Shown: piece by piece, positions 33,918-42,636 of the stretch
Layout: each line of letters opens with the position of its first letter
Position numbering within the stretch: position 1 is the stretch's first letter
Assembly: GCA_050181835.1 (NCBI GenBank)
Contig: JBFXCU010000001.1
Span: 496,001 to 560,000 of the forward strand
Length of the DNA: 64,000 nucleotides
Origin: CAILZL01 sp050181835
GTDB taxonomy: Bacteria; Pseudomonadota; Gammaproteobacteria; Steroidobacterales; Steroidobacteraceae
Direction of reading: 5' to 3'
Made by a program: the position numbers and the translations under genes
Notes under the pieces: generated by a model
What the model saw: only the letters and a program-made list of their open reading frames with translations
Databases searched by the model: none
Told to the model about the DNA's origin: nothing

Positions 33918-35039
33918 TTAGCCAATCAGCTTGCTGGTCGCTTCGTGACGAACCGTACCGGCATGCGTCAGTACCGCACCGGCAAATACTTCGTCAGTCC
34001 AGTCGATATTAAATACACCGTTGTCGAGCGCGGGCTTGATCAAGTTGTACAAATTACGCGAGTACATTTCGCTGGCGTGATACGACAGCGAGCTAGCAAG
34101 GTTCAGTGGCCCGACCACTTTCACGCCATTGATCAATACTGTCTCGCCGGGTACGGTGAGTTCGCAATTGCCACCGGTTTCAGCGGCGATATCGACAATG
34201 ACTGCGCCGGGCTTCATGGCATACACGGCTTCTTTGCGAATCAGCTTGGGTGCCGGACGGCCGGGGATGGCAGCAGTAGTAATCACCGCATCGGCAGCGG
34301 CAATGCGTTTTTCCAATACCGCTTGCTGCTGGTTTTTTTCTTCCTGTGTCAGCTCGCGTGCATAACCACCATGGCCGTCTGCCGAGACGCCGGTTTCGAC
34401 AAATTTGGCACCGAGTGACTTCACTTGTTCTTTGGTGGCACTGCGCACGTCATAGGCTTCCACTATGGCACCAAGGCGCTTGGCGGTAGCGATAGCTTGC
34501 AAACCCGCCACCCCGGCGCCGATTACCAATACCTGCGCTGGACGAATGGTGCCCGCTGCGGTGGTTAGCATGGGTAGGAACTTGTCCAAGGTGCTGGCGG
34601 CGATCAACACGGCCTTGTAACCGGAGGCAGCAGCTTGCGATGACAGCGCGTCCATCGACTGTGCGCGCGAGATACGCGGTACCAGCTCGGTAGCCAAAGT
34701 CGTAATTTGCTTGTCGCGCAGCGCTTTAACCACGTCCAGACGCAGGTGGCCATACATGAAGCACACCAGCGTCGCACCGGATTTCATCTGCGCCACTTCT
34801 TCTAAGCTTGGTGGTTGTACCTTCAATAAGATATCGGCGCGACTCAACACAGCTGCGGCTGCATCGACAAACTCCACATCTTTGAAGGTGTGGTCGGGAA
34901 ACTGCGCTAGCACGCCGGCACCGCGCTGCATTAAGACTTGCGCGCCAGCGGTGATGAACTTGGCAGCAACTTCGGGAACCAGCGCCACGCGGCATTCGCC
35001 ATCTGCGGTTTCCTTTAGCACACCCAGGGTAAGGGCCAT
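33918..35039 (-). CDS. pntAA: NAD(P) transhydrogenase alpha-1 (NAD-binding) subunit
   Basis: This 373-aa soluble chain binds NAD(H). It has the alanine-dehydrogenase/PNT N-terminal domain (LGVLKETADGECRVALVPEV) and the Rossmann domain (VLVIGAGVAGLQAIATAKRL, then VEAYDVRSATKEQVKSLGAK). The family loop is present as ITTAAIPGRPAPKLI. GGAGGATTC precedes the ATG at 35039, which is the only sensible start. It heads the pntAA-pntAB-pntB operon; the 40-base gap to pntAB is the only non-overlapping junction. Confidence 0.96.
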   Translation of the reverse strand: MALTLGVLKETADGECRVALVPEVAAKFITAGAQVLMQRGAGVLAQFPDHTFKDVEFVDAAAAVLSRADILLKVQPPSLEEVAQMKSGATLVCFMYGHLRLDVVKALRDKQITTLATELVPRISRAQSMDALSSQAAASGYKAVLIAASTLDKFLPMLTTAAGTIRPAQVLVIGAGVAGLQAIATAKRLGAIVEAYDVRSATKEQVKSLGAKFVETGVSADGHGGYARELTQEEKNQQQAVLEKRIAAADAVITTAAIPGRPAPKLIRKEAVYAMKPGAVIVDIAAETGGNCELTVPGETVLINGVKVVGPLNLASSLSYHASEMYSRNLYNLIKPALDNGVFNIDWTDEVFAGAVLTHAGTVRHEATSKLIG

Positions 35040-35270
35040 GAATCCTCCGGTAAGACTGGTCTTTGATGAATGGGCGGCTACGTGCGAGGTGCAACCAAAT
35101 TCATTGTAGTTGTGTGGACTAGAAGCGAGGGTTATAAATACGACGGCATTTTACAGCTAATTTCGGATATTGGTCGAAAACAGATTTCTGTGCTGAACAA
35201 TACGCCATAAATTGGTTAGCCAGTCAGGAGATCAGCAGCCGTTACGCTTGCCATGGCAGTGAGGGGTTCT

Positions 35271-35885
35271 GTGCATTTTTTGAATCAGAAATTGAATCAG
35301 GAAATCCTGCGGACGGATATATCCGGTATGCCGCTGGAATGGATCGACTACCGCGATGCGGTGCGCCTCTACCACACCGGCCAGGTTGCCTATGCCTGCG
35401 GCTCGTCGTTGTACCGGCTGTATGGCGGTACTAATGCCCGTACTGGGCGGCAAAGTGTGCTTGATGTGCCCAGCATCCTGTCCACTATTGGTCATAGTCA
35501 CAATCCCGGCAATTTACGGCTGGATTATGTTCCACCTTTGAATAACCAAACCCTGTTCAAACGCGATGCCTATCTGTGTCTGTACTGCGGCGAACACCTT
35601 CCCGCCAATCAATTATCACGTGATCATGTGAAGCCGTTAAGCAAAGGAGGGCGTGATGTCTGGGCCAACGTGGTCACTGCCTGCCGTCGTTGTAACAATC
35701 TGAAAGCATGGCGCACGCCTGAACAGGCGCGCATGCAGTTGCTGGCGGTGCCGTTCACGCCTACCTATGCGGAATACATTTATCTGAAAGGGCGGCGCGT
35801 ACTGGCCGATCAAATGGAGTACTTGTTAGCGCACTTTCCCCGATCCAGCCCGCTGCATGCGCGGCTCAAGGCAGGGTGGATGTGA
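35271..35885 (+). CDS. HNH endonuclease
   Basis: The C-terminal half holds a complete HNH fold. It has a first zinc pair in YLCLYCGEHL, the catalytic LSRDHVKPLSKGG (DH pair), the asparagine in WANVVTACRRCNNLK and the second cysteine pair CRRC. The N-terminal part (DISGMPLEWIDYRDAVRLYH) matches a conserved group of HNH proteins found as chromosomal single genes in many gammaproteobacteria, with role unknown. GTG at 35271 is preferred because GAGGGG lies four bases upstream; an in-frame ATG at 35253 would add six residues. It stands alone, divergent from pntAA. Confidence 0.88.
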   Translation: MHFLNQKLNQEILRTDISGMPLEWIDYRDAVRLYHTGQVAYACGSSLYRLYGGTNARTGRQSVLDVPSILSTIGHSHNPGNLRLDYVPPLNNQTLFKRDAYLCLYCGEHLPANQLSRDHVKPLSKGGRDVWANVVTACRRCNNLKAWRTPEQARMQLLAVPFTPTYAEYIYLKGRRVLADQMEYLLAHFPRSSPLHARLKAGWM

Positions 35886-35960
35886 ACGATGCGAGTGGAA
35901 CGCGGCTCGGCGTGCTTATCAATTACCGCTGGGTTTACGTTACGCTGCACGACCAGTGAT

Positions 35961-36029
35961 GTAGGTTGAGGTGCAATCTCAGCTTTATATTAATCATGCC
36001 TGAGTTGCTGGGATTTCATCCCAGCCTAC
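35961..36029. repeat. Paired inverted REP-like hairpins (BIME-like)
   Basis: Two 23-base hairpin elements lie in opposite orientation, 23 bases apart: 35961-35983 (starts GTAGGTTGAGGTGCAATC) on the plus strand and 36007-36029 on the minus strand. They agree at 18 of 23 positions. One pair of differences is compensatory: G-C becomes A-T within the stem, and other changes give G-T pairs. This suggests selection on the hairpin. The layout resembles the bacterial interspersed mosaic elements formed by REP sequences. Confidence 0.65.
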
Positions 36030-36041
36030 ACGAGACTGAAA

Positions 36042-36938
36042 TTGACCGAACCTGTTTACCTGATTGATGCCTCAATCTTTGTCTTTCGTGCCTGGCATGC
36101 AGTGCCGAATACGCTGGTGGATGGCGATGGCAACCCCGTTAATGCACTACATGGTTTTGCGCGCTTTATTGGCGATGTGCTGGAGCGGGTCAAACCTACG
36201 CACTTGGGTGTCGCCTTTGACGCCAGTCTGCGTAATTCCTTTCGCAGTCAGATTTATCCTGCCTACAAGGCTAATCGCGAACCTGCACCGCAGGAATTAA
36301 AGCGTCAATTTGCACTCTGTCGTCAGGTCTGCGAAGCATTGGGTGTAGCGTGTTTCAGTAGTCTTGAGTATGAAGCCGATGACATCATCGGTACCTTGGC
36401 GACGCGGTTGCGTGCGCAGGGCAAGCAGGTGGTGATTCTGTCGCGTGACAAGGATTTGACCCAGTTGATTCGTCCCGGTGATGTGTACTGGGATTATCTG
36501 GGTGAGAAGCGTTACCAATATAAAGATATTGCGGCGAAATTTGGTGTGTTGCCAGAACGCATGCCTTGTTATCTGGCGGTAATGGGTGATGCGGTGGATA
36601 ACATTCGTGGTGTGCCCGGTGTGGGTGCTAAGTCGGCATCGATGTTGTTTGCTCACTTTGAGTCGCTAACGCATCTGTATGCCAATCTTGACCAAGTGTT
36701 GCAGCTGAAATTGCGTAATGCTGCCTTTGTGATGAATCAACTGCATGAAAATCAGGAGGCGGCATTGTTGGCGCGACGCCTGACGGAGATTGCTTGTGAT
36801 ATGCCGTTGCCTGCGGAGTTGGCGACGGTGGCTCGCCAGCAACCCGACCTGCCATGCTTGCATGGGCTGTATGAAGCAGCGGGTTTTGGCGACTTGTTGC
36901 GTAATCAGGCCGAACGGATTGCTCGTGCGTTGAACTAA
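36042..36938 (+). CDS. 5'-3' exonuclease (Pol I N-terminal/Xni type)
   Basis: A free-standing flap/5'-3' exonuclease of 298 aa. The metal-binding acidic residues of the PIN-like fold are present in VYLIDASIFVFRAW, VAFDAS, YEADDIIGTLA and SRDKDLTQL, and in the helix-hairpin-helix part GDAVDNIRGVPGVGAKSAS. It starts with TTG at 36042 (MTEPVYLIDAS), the only start that keeps the N-terminal aspartate motif intact. It resembles the 5'-nuclease domain of DNA polymerase I and the Xni/ExoIX proteins, without polymerase. It probably removes flaps or RNA primers. The gene is followed 17 bases later by a YceI-like gene. Confidence 0.9.
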   Translation: MTEPVYLIDASIFVFRAWHAVPNTLVDGDGNPVNALHGFARFIGDVLERVKPTHLGVAFDASLRNSFRSQIYPAYKANREPAPQELKRQFALCRQVCEALGVACFSSLEYEADDIIGTLATRLRAQGKQVVILSRDKDLTQLIRPGDVYWDYLGEKRYQYKDIAAKFGVLPERMPCYLAVMGDAVDNIRGVPGVGAKSASMLFAHFESLTHLYANLDQVLQLKLRNAAFVMNQLHENQEAALLARRLTEIACDMPLPAELATVARQQPDLPCLHGLYEAAGFGDLLRNQAERIARALN

Positions 36939-36955
36939 AGTTTGATGAATGACTA

Positions 36956-37693
36956 ATGGATCAGCGGTATACATGTCAGCAATTACGTCATGTGATGCTG
37001 TGTCTGATAGGTGTCTGGTTGCTTAGTGGTTGCGCTGCTGTCGTCAAACAGCCATCGCTCATCACTGTATCAACCAGCGTCGATGTGGCTGCTTTCCCTA
37101 CCGACTTACGCGGTGCGCAGTTGTATCAAATTGATACAGAACAATCACAATTGCGCATTCTGGTACATCGCGCTGGCACCATGGCGCATCTAGGTCACAA
37201 CCATGTCATGAGCTCTAGTACGTTGTCGGGCTATGTCTGGCTGCATCCTTCGCTGATACAACGTTCCGGGTTTGACTTGCGTCTGCCAGTTAATGATTTC
37301 ATCGTTGATAGCCCTGAAGCGCGTAGCGCTGAAGGAGAAGAGTTTCCGTTGAATGTTACGGATGCGGCGCGGGCGGCTACCAAAACTAACATGCTCAAGC
37401 CAGAAGGGCTGGATGGCAAGCATTATCCTCAGGTGCGTTTGCGCTCGGTCACTATCAATGGTGGGCGAACTATGCCAGAAGTCACCTTCGACCTTACTAT
37501 CAAGGATAAAGCTCGTCGGATGACGATACCTGTGCAGTTGAGTGTTGCTGCGCAGCAGCTACGCGCCAAGGGGGAGTTTGTCATCAAGCAAAGCGAGTTC
37601 GGCATGAAACCAATGAGTGTCATGTTGGGCGCACTGCAAGTACAGGACTTGATAACAATCAAATTTGACCTGGTAGCGCTGCCGTTGAACTAG
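36956..37693 (+). CDS. YceI-family lipoprotein
   Basis: A 245-aa lipoprotein: the signal peptide LCLIGVWLLSGCA ends in a lipobox cysteine. The mature part is a YceI lipocalin-like barrel, with YQIDTEQSQLRILVHRAGTM at its start, GHNHVMSS, and paired strands VTINGGRTMPEVTFDLTIKD and FVIKQSEFGMKPMSVMLGAL. YceI proteins bind isoprenoid or amide lipids in the periplasm; the ligand here is unknown. The stop codon overlaps the convergent VOC gene by four bases. Confidence 0.88.
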   Translation: MDQRYTCQQLRHVMLCLIGVWLLSGCAAVVKQPSLITVSTSVDVAAFPTDLRGAQLYQIDTEQSQLRILVHRAGTMAHLGHNHVMSSSTLSGYVWLHPSLIQRSGFDLRLPVNDFIVDSPEARSAEGEEFPLNVTDAARAATKTNMLKPEGLDGKHYPQVRLRSVTINGGRTMPEVTFDLTIKDKARRMTIPVQLSVAAQQLRAKGEFVIKQSEFGMKPMSVMLGALQVQDLITIKFDLVALPLN

Positions 37694-38412
37694 TCTGTTG
37701 CGTTCTGCATTAATAGCAATCGCGTGCCTTCAGGTGCAATCAGCACAGCATTGCAGTGTTCGTCTAGCGAATCTGGCATTTCATCGCTGAGTGCAATGCC
37801 GCGTTCTTTCAAATGCGCCAGTCGCTCGCGCATCTCGTCATCTTCAAACACTAGTAATGGGTGGCGTAAGGCACGGCTGCGGTGAAGCCCCAGATTCAAG
37901 TAGTCGCTGGTGAGTGACAGGCGATTAAATGGATGGGCTTCTTCATCCATGGCAACAAATCCCAGTTGCTCCCAAAACGCCTTCGCTGTAGAAAATTCTT
38001 TTACTGGCATGGCGTATTCAACGAAATAACCGCAGCTTGAGCTGAATGTGGCTTCAATGTCTGCAGGCGAAAACGTGCGTGCTTCCAGTAGTTTGATGTG
38101 CTGACCATTGGGGGCGTGAAAACTCAGCTCGTTGAAGCTATCGCTACTCAGATGTTCGCGATCAGGGACGATGTCAAGTGCATGCAGTCGCGCCACTTGG
38201 TGGGCGAGCTCTGCGTGAGTGAACGTTAGTGTGGGAGAGGGGATAGGCTGTTGGTGCAGGCCTATAAATAATCTGCCATCAGAGATGACTGCGTATGGGT
38301 AAGGCCAGGTTTCGTTGGTGGCTAATTGCTGGAAACCTAGTGTTTCGTAGAATGAGAGCGATTCCAGAATACTGGGTGCGTGTACGCTGATTTCCAGAAA
38401 ACGACCTAGCAT
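37690..38412 (-). CDS. VOC-superfamily (glyoxalase-like) protein, two repeats
   Basis: This 240-aa protein contains two vicinal-oxygen-chelate modules: residues about 1-115 (FLEISVHAPSILESLSFYET..LGFQ) and about 125-235 (YFVEYAMPVKEFSTAKAFWEQ..LGFV). It would form a dimer-like single chain. Several metal-ligand positions are not clearly conserved, so it may be a binding or lyase-like protein instead of a typical dioxygenase. It lies two bases downstream of hemH in the same direction and is probably co-transcribed with it. Confidence 0.82.
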   Translation of the reverse strand: MLGRFLEISVHAPSILESLSFYETLGFQQLATNETWPYPYAVISDGRLFIGLHQQPIPSPTLTFTHAELAHQVARLHALDIVPDREHLSSDSFNELSFHAPNGQHIKLLEARTFSPADIEATFSSSCGYFVEYAMPVKEFSTAKAFWEQLGFVAMDEEAHPFNRLSLTSDYLNLGLHRSRALRHPLLVFEDDEMRERLAHLKERGIALSDEMPDSLDEHCNAVLIAPEGTRLLLMQNATD

Positions 38413-38414
38413 GG

Positions 38415-39494
38415 TTATTGGGCTGCACCAAGTTGGGCGGCCAAGTTGGCGCTGCCATGACGATTGCTCAAAGGTAACCAGTGCTGCGCATGGCGTGTAA
38501 TCAGTTGTTGCAAAGCTTGTACATGTGCTGGTTGCGCATTGAGCGCCGGGATGTAATCAAAGTATTCGCCACCGGCCTTGAGAAAGGCTTCGCGATTACG
38601 CAGCGCGATTTCTTCTAGGGTTTCCAGACAGTCAGCGGCGAAGCCGGGACACAACACTGATAGTTGCTTTGGCCCTTGTGTTGCGTAGTTAAGCAATAGT
38701 TCTTCGGTATAAGGGCGTAGCCATTCATCGCGACCAACGCGTGATTGAAAACCAAGACTCCATTCGTGCTTATCAAGTTGCAGTTGCTCGGCCACTAGGC
38801 GCGCTGTTTTATAGCATTGGCAATAATAGGGGTCGCCTTTTAATAGGTAATTTTTAGGCAGGCCGTGGAACGATAGAAACAAGTGTTGCTTACCATGTGC
38901 TTGCCAGTGCTGGCGTACCGAGTCAGCGAGTGCAGTAATGTAGCCATCATCATCATGATACTGACTGATGAATTGTAGTTCTGGTACCCAGCGCCAGCGC
39001 TGTAATTGCTTGGTGACGGCATCAAATACGGAGCCGTTAGTAGTGCCGGAATATTGCGGGTACAACGGCAATACAATTAACTTTTGCACCTTGTTTGCGC
39101 GTAATTGTTCAAGCGCATGAGCTATGGATGGTTCGCCATAGCTCATGCCCAGCACTATATGCACATCCGCATGCAAGTGACTGCGCAATTGTGTTTGTAG
39201 TTGGTTGGCTAGTGCCTTGCAGTTGACTAGTAATGGCGAGCCTTGCTCGCTCCATACTTGTTGATAGGCGTGCGCGCTTTTAGCCGGACGAATGCGCAAA
39301 ATTACGCCATGCAAAATTAACCACCACAGCCAGCGCGGGGTTTCGATTACCCGTGGATCAGACAAAAATTCGGCCAGAAAGCGCCTTACCGATGCGGTGT
39401 CTGGTGCGGCAGGCGTGCCCAGATTAACCAGCAGTACGCCGATGCGATCGGGGGTGTGATGCTCGTAATCTGTGAAGCCGAGGTATTTGGACAT
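38415..39494 (-). CDS. hemH: Ferrochelatase
   Basis: Inserts ferrous iron into protoporphyrin IX, the last step of haem synthesis. The 359-aa sequence has the conserved N-terminus RIGVLLVNLGTPAAPDTASV, the LPLYPQYSGTTNGSVFD stretch, the catalytic histidine in FLSFHGLPKNYL, and SRVGRDEWLRPYTEELL with the family signature CPGFAADCLETLEEIALRNR (containing the conserved glutamates). The length is usual for proteobacterial ferrochelatases. It is first in a pair with the VOC gene. Confidence 0.97.
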   Translation of the reverse strand: MSKYLGFTDYEHHTPDRIGVLLVNLGTPAAPDTASVRRFLAEFLSDPRVIETPRWLWWLILHGVILRIRPAKSAHAYQQVWSEQGSPLLVNCKALANQLQTQLRSHLHADVHIVLGMSYGEPSIAHALEQLRANKVQKLIVLPLYPQYSGTTNGSVFDAVTKQLQRWRWVPELQFISQYHDDDGYITALADSVRQHWQAHGKQHLFLSFHGLPKNYLLKGDPYYCQCYKTARLVAEQLQLDKHEWSLGFQSRVGRDEWLRPYTEELLLNYATQGPKQLSVLCPGFAADCLETLEEIALRNREAFLKAGGEYFDYIPALNAQPAHVQALQQLITRHAQHWLPLSNRHGSANLAAQLGAAQ

Positions 39495-39637
39495 GGTAGT
39501 CAGCGTGCCTGGTGATCATGCAACGATACCGACAGCTGCGAGTCATTGCCATCTCTGCAAACGATGAATCTGAATTTAGGGTAGGTCTGATTGGCTTGGG
39601 TATCGTCATTCCCGCGCAACTGGGTATTCAGTTAAGT

Positions 39638-39679
39638 CCAGTTTTTACTGGATGCCTCGTCTGTGTGACGAGGTTGTTT
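39638..39679. repeat. Two adjacent hairpins, possible terminator
   Basis: CCAGT-TTTT-ACTGG (39638-39651) is followed by CCTCGTC-TGTGT-GACGAGG (39655-39673) and TTGTTT. It lies directly after the stop of the glycosyltransferase gene. The T-run is on the plus strand while the adjoining genes are on the minus strand, so the element may act as an RNA 3' hairpin or be a dispersed ATTCCCGCGC-type palindromic repeat. Confidence 0.45.
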
Positions 39680-40911
39680 CAACCGTTGGCAGCGCGCGTT
39701 AATTTCATCGCCTGAGCGGCCGTTGCGACTTCCACTTTGTGCATCATATTTAAATACAGGCCCAGATATTTTTGAACTGCACCCTGAGTCGAGTGGTTAG
39801 TGATGATGTGCTTGCGGGCGCTGTCGATCAGGTAGGCGCGTTTGTCTGCGGGCATCTCAAGAACGCGAGTGATGCCGCGCGAGAGGGCGGCTGGACTGCC
39901 AGATTCAATTGTGATGCCTTGTTTGAAAAGTACTTCTCCCTGCATGCCCTTGCCGGTACCGACGCAGGGCACGCCGCATAACATCGCACTGGCGAGCATG
40001 GTCGCGCCACCATCATCAAGCGCACTGGAACACACCACATCGCAGGCATTGAAAAACGCATTCAGATCCGACCACTCTCCCAGTAAGCTGGTGTGAGTGG
40101 CCAGCGTGCCACCGCCCAGCATTGCCATCAGGCCGGCATTACCGCGTTGGACACCGCGACCCGCGACAATGACATGGATATTTGGCTGGTACTTGATGAG
40201 ATCGGCGCAGGCACGAATGAAGGTGGCGTAATCGTTTTCCGGCATAAAGGCTGCGTGCATACCGATCACGACTGAGCTGGCCTCTAGTTTCAGTTGTGCG
40301 CGTAATTGCTGGCCTTGTTTTGCGTCCGGTTTGAAGCGATCCACATCCACGCCGTTATTGATGACGCAGCCGGTGTTCTCGGGAAAGCCCATGCGTGAAT
40401 AATGGGCCGCGCCTGAAGCCGAGCCATAAACCAGGTGCGCGGGACGCTTGGCCTGTTTGCTGAGCAGGTTGAGTTTGTAGCGATCTAGCCAACTTTCCTG
40501 GTCGAAGTTCGGGTTGGGTATTTTAGCGGGCATGCTCCACACCATCGGTACGGTGCGACCTGCGCCCGGTAACAGGCGTGTCGCAAGTTGTGCCGTGTGT
40601 CCCCAGGCATGAATTACGTCGGGTTTGAATTTGCCGACCCGTTGCCGTAGTTCGCCCAGCGCATTGGGTGCAAAGCGTCGCCTTGACAATTCGATGTCAT
40701 GCACCGGCACACTCAGCTGGCGCATCAGCGCAGCTTGTCTATCGCCCGGCGCGAAGTTCACTACCTGCATCTGTACATGCTGTGGGTCGATACGTCCTAG
40801 CAATGGTGTGAGTTGTGCGCTCAGTGTGTTGGCTGATGCGCTGTTCACATATTGGTGCGTCGCACTGAGCAAGTGCATCACTTTAATCGGATTATCTAGA
40901 GGTTCGCCCAC
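39679..40911 (-). CDS. Glycosyltransferase, GT4 family
   Basis: This 410-aa protein has two Rossmann-like halves. The N-terminal half starts KVMHLLSATHQYVNSASAN and includes KPDVIHAWGHTAQLATRLLP. The C-terminal half has VINNGVDVDRFKPD, a nucleotide-sugar strand (IHVIVAGRGVQRG) and the acceptor region SSALDDGGATMLASAMLCGV, where the usual EGFG/EGxP glutamate is replaced by DDGG. It would transfer a sugar to a lipid or polysaccharide. The start is a GTG at 40911. No polysaccharide cluster is nearby, so the acceptor cannot be named. A single gene with its own upstream region. Confidence 0.85.
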   Translation of the reverse strand: MGEPLDNPIKVMHLLSATHQYVNSASANTLSAQLTPLLGRIDPQHVQMQVVNFAPGDRQAALMRQLSVPVHDIELSRRRFAPNALGELRQRVGKFKPDVIHAWGHTAQLATRLLPGAGRTVPMVWSMPAKIPNPNFDQESWLDRYKLNLLSKQAKRPAHLVYGSASGAAHYSRMGFPENTGCVINNGVDVDRFKPDAKQGQQLRAQLKLEASSVVIGMHAAFMPENDYATFIRACADLIKYQPNIHVIVAGRGVQRGNAGLMAMLGGGTLATHTSLLGEWSDLNAFFNACDVVCSSALDDGGATMLASAMLCGVPCVGTGKGMQGEVLFKQGITIESGSPAALSRGITRVLEMPADKRAYLIDSARKHIITNHSTQGAVQKYLGLYLNMMHKVEVATAAQAMKLTRAANG

Positions 40912-41067
40912 GTGTATGGCTTCGATTGAGATGGATGCTTGCCATCCTAACGCTTGGAAGCAGTGTGTGGTTCATTGTGGTACTGAACTGTTAACGCGGC
41001 CACAGTCATTCTGTGTGCTGCGTCTATTTTTATGGTGGTGCTTCAGGGATTAGCGTAGATGGCCGAT

Positions 41068-41096
41068 GTAGGCTGGACGCTAGCGCAAATTGCGCT
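41068..41096. repeat. Partial REP-like sequence and palindrome before the PilZ gene
   Basis: GTAGGCTGG (41068-41076) equals the first nine bases of the REP-like hairpins found elsewhere in this window. It is followed by the palindrome AGCGCAAATTGCGCT (41082-41096) and GTTTTAAT. The latter could be a weak terminator or a regulator site upstream of the PilZ gene. Confidence 0.35.
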
Positions 41097-41123
41097 GTTT
41101 TAATCTGTACGGCGGAATTAAGA

Positions 41124-41873
41124 ATGAGCGACTCGCAACGAGAACTTTTGGAATCCTTTGCCACGGCATACGGTGGCACCCAGGATCGCTCGCGCTTCAG
41201 CATACTGATCACCCCCCGTAGCAGCAACCGTACCTACAAAGTGACGGCACTGGGCGTGTTGCCTGCCAAGCGCGAATTGATAATCAGCTCGCTGCTAGCG
41301 GCAGATGGGGGAGTGATCGCGGGATATCAGGGTCTAACTCTGCAATGTAACTGGGTCAGTGCCAGCACTTTGTTCCGCTTTGATGCGGTTATCACCAAAG
41401 TGGTGCTTGAGCCGCAGCCAATGCTGTACCTGCGTCTATCTGATCAAACTCAGCATCGCCCGGTGCGCACTGTGCCGCGTGCCTTGGTAAGTCTGCTGGT
41501 AGAGTTGCGACTGCCTCAGGAGCAAGACGCATTACTGGTAGATCTGAGCACTTCCGGCGCCAGAGTTGCCATGTTTGACGATCCACCGGTGGCTGCTGGT
41601 GGCAAGTTGGAACTGTCAATCAAACCAAAATTACATCTGGATCTTGATCTGCAGCTAGTGCTGAAGTGTACCGTAGTAGGTGAAGCCAAGCCCGCACTGC
41701 CAGAATTTCCAAGTATTGTATTCCGTGGTTTGCAGTTCAACGAAGTAGCCGAGCGCGATCTACTCGTCTTGCACGCCTATGTGCAGCAAAATCTGGTCGA
41801 TGAATTGGATAGCCTGGCTAACGTTCTATTAAGCGCGCGCGAGCTGCGCGAGATAAAAGTCGTGCCTTCCTAA
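41124..41873 (+). CDS. PilZ-domain cyclic di-GMP binding protein (YcgR-like)
   Basis: The 249-aa protein has a YcgR-like N-terminal domain (about 1-108, SILITPRSSNRTYKVTALGV) and a C-terminal PilZ domain (about 110-235). Both c-di-GMP motifs are intact: R115-T-V-P-R119 (RxxxR) and D140-L-S142-T-S-G145 (D/NxSxxG). It is therefore a likely receptor that changes flagellar or surface behaviour when c-di-GMP rises. The ATG at 41124 is used; upstream in-frame codons are unlike the family. The stop overlaps the convergent DUF502 gene by four bases. Confidence 0.88.
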   Translation: MSDSQRELLESFATAYGGTQDRSRFSILITPRSSNRTYKVTALGVLPAKRELIISSLLAADGGVIAGYQGLTLQCNWVSASTLFRFDAVITKVVLEPQPMLYLRLSDQTQHRPVRTVPRALVSLLVELRLPQEQDALLVDLSTSGARVAMFDDPPVAAGGKLELSIKPKLHLDLDLQLVLKCTVVGEAKPALPEFPSIVFRGLQFNEVAERDLLVLHAYVQQNLVDELDSLANVLLSARELREIKVVPS

Positions 41874-42487
41874 TGTTTGTCGGCACCGCGCTGTAAGTTG
41901 TTGCTGGCGTCTGCATTCACGCCGCCGATCAGCACTAAACGCATGGCTTCTTCAGCAGACAAGTCAGTTTCAATCAAGTCTGATTTTAGTATGTATAACG
42001 TATAGCCGCCGATTTGATAGCTCATGGGAAAATAAACAGGAAGACGATTGGTTAGTACGTCTTGCGGCAGCTTTTTATTAACGTGGTCTGCGGTGACGAA
42101 GCCGATGGTGTAGACGTTGTCTTTCATCCATAACACCACGCGACGGCTATCGCGACGTTCACCTTGGCCGGGTAAAAATTTGGTGATGTCTTTTACCGAG
42201 CCATAGACCGTTTTGACCAACGGGATGCGCTCCAGCCACGCCTCACCTTTGCGAATGAACCAACGCACCACATAGGCGTTGACCAATGAGCCGACTACCA
42301 GTACCACTAAGAAACCAGCTAACAGGCCCATGCCTGGCCTATAGTATTCTTCATTTATTACCAGTTGTAATGCATCGCCTAATACCGTTTCGGCTGTCGA
42401 TCCTAGCCAGAAAATCAAATAGAGGGTGATGGTTACCGGCAGCACTGTAGCCAAGCCGGCGATGAAGGTTGTCCAGATACGTCGCAT
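41870..42487 (-). CDS. DUF502 membrane protein
   Basis: A 205-aa inner-membrane protein with two hydrophobic helices (FIAGLATVLPVTITLYLIFW and MGLLAGFLVVLVVGSLVNAYV). The conserved DUF502 region follows, with ERIPLVKTVYGSVKDITKFL, VVLWMKDN and FVPTAPNP-like PVYFPMSYQIGGYTLYIL. The function of the family is unknown. GGAG precedes the ATG at 42487. It is divergent from dacB and convergent with the PilZ gene. Confidence 0.9.
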   Translation of the reverse strand: MRRIWTTFIAGLATVLPVTITLYLIFWLGSTAETVLGDALQLVINEEYYRPGMGLLAGFLVVLVVGSLVNAYVVRWFIRKGEAWLERIPLVKTVYGSVKDITKFLPGQGERRDSRRVVLWMKDNVYTIGFVTADHVNKKLPQDVLTNRLPVYFPMSYQIGGYTLYILKSDLIETDLSAEEAMRLVLIGGVNADASNNLQRGADKH

Positions 42488-42636
42488 AGATACTCCGCAA
42501 GTTACGCCAAGGTATGAGTTGGTGGGCGCAACGGAGCGCCACTCTAGCATGTTGTTAATGGCTCGTTTTCTGTCACATTTAGTTGGCGTGGCTGGCTAGA
42601 ATGACCACTGTTTAACTAGTGGTAGTAGCAAGACTA

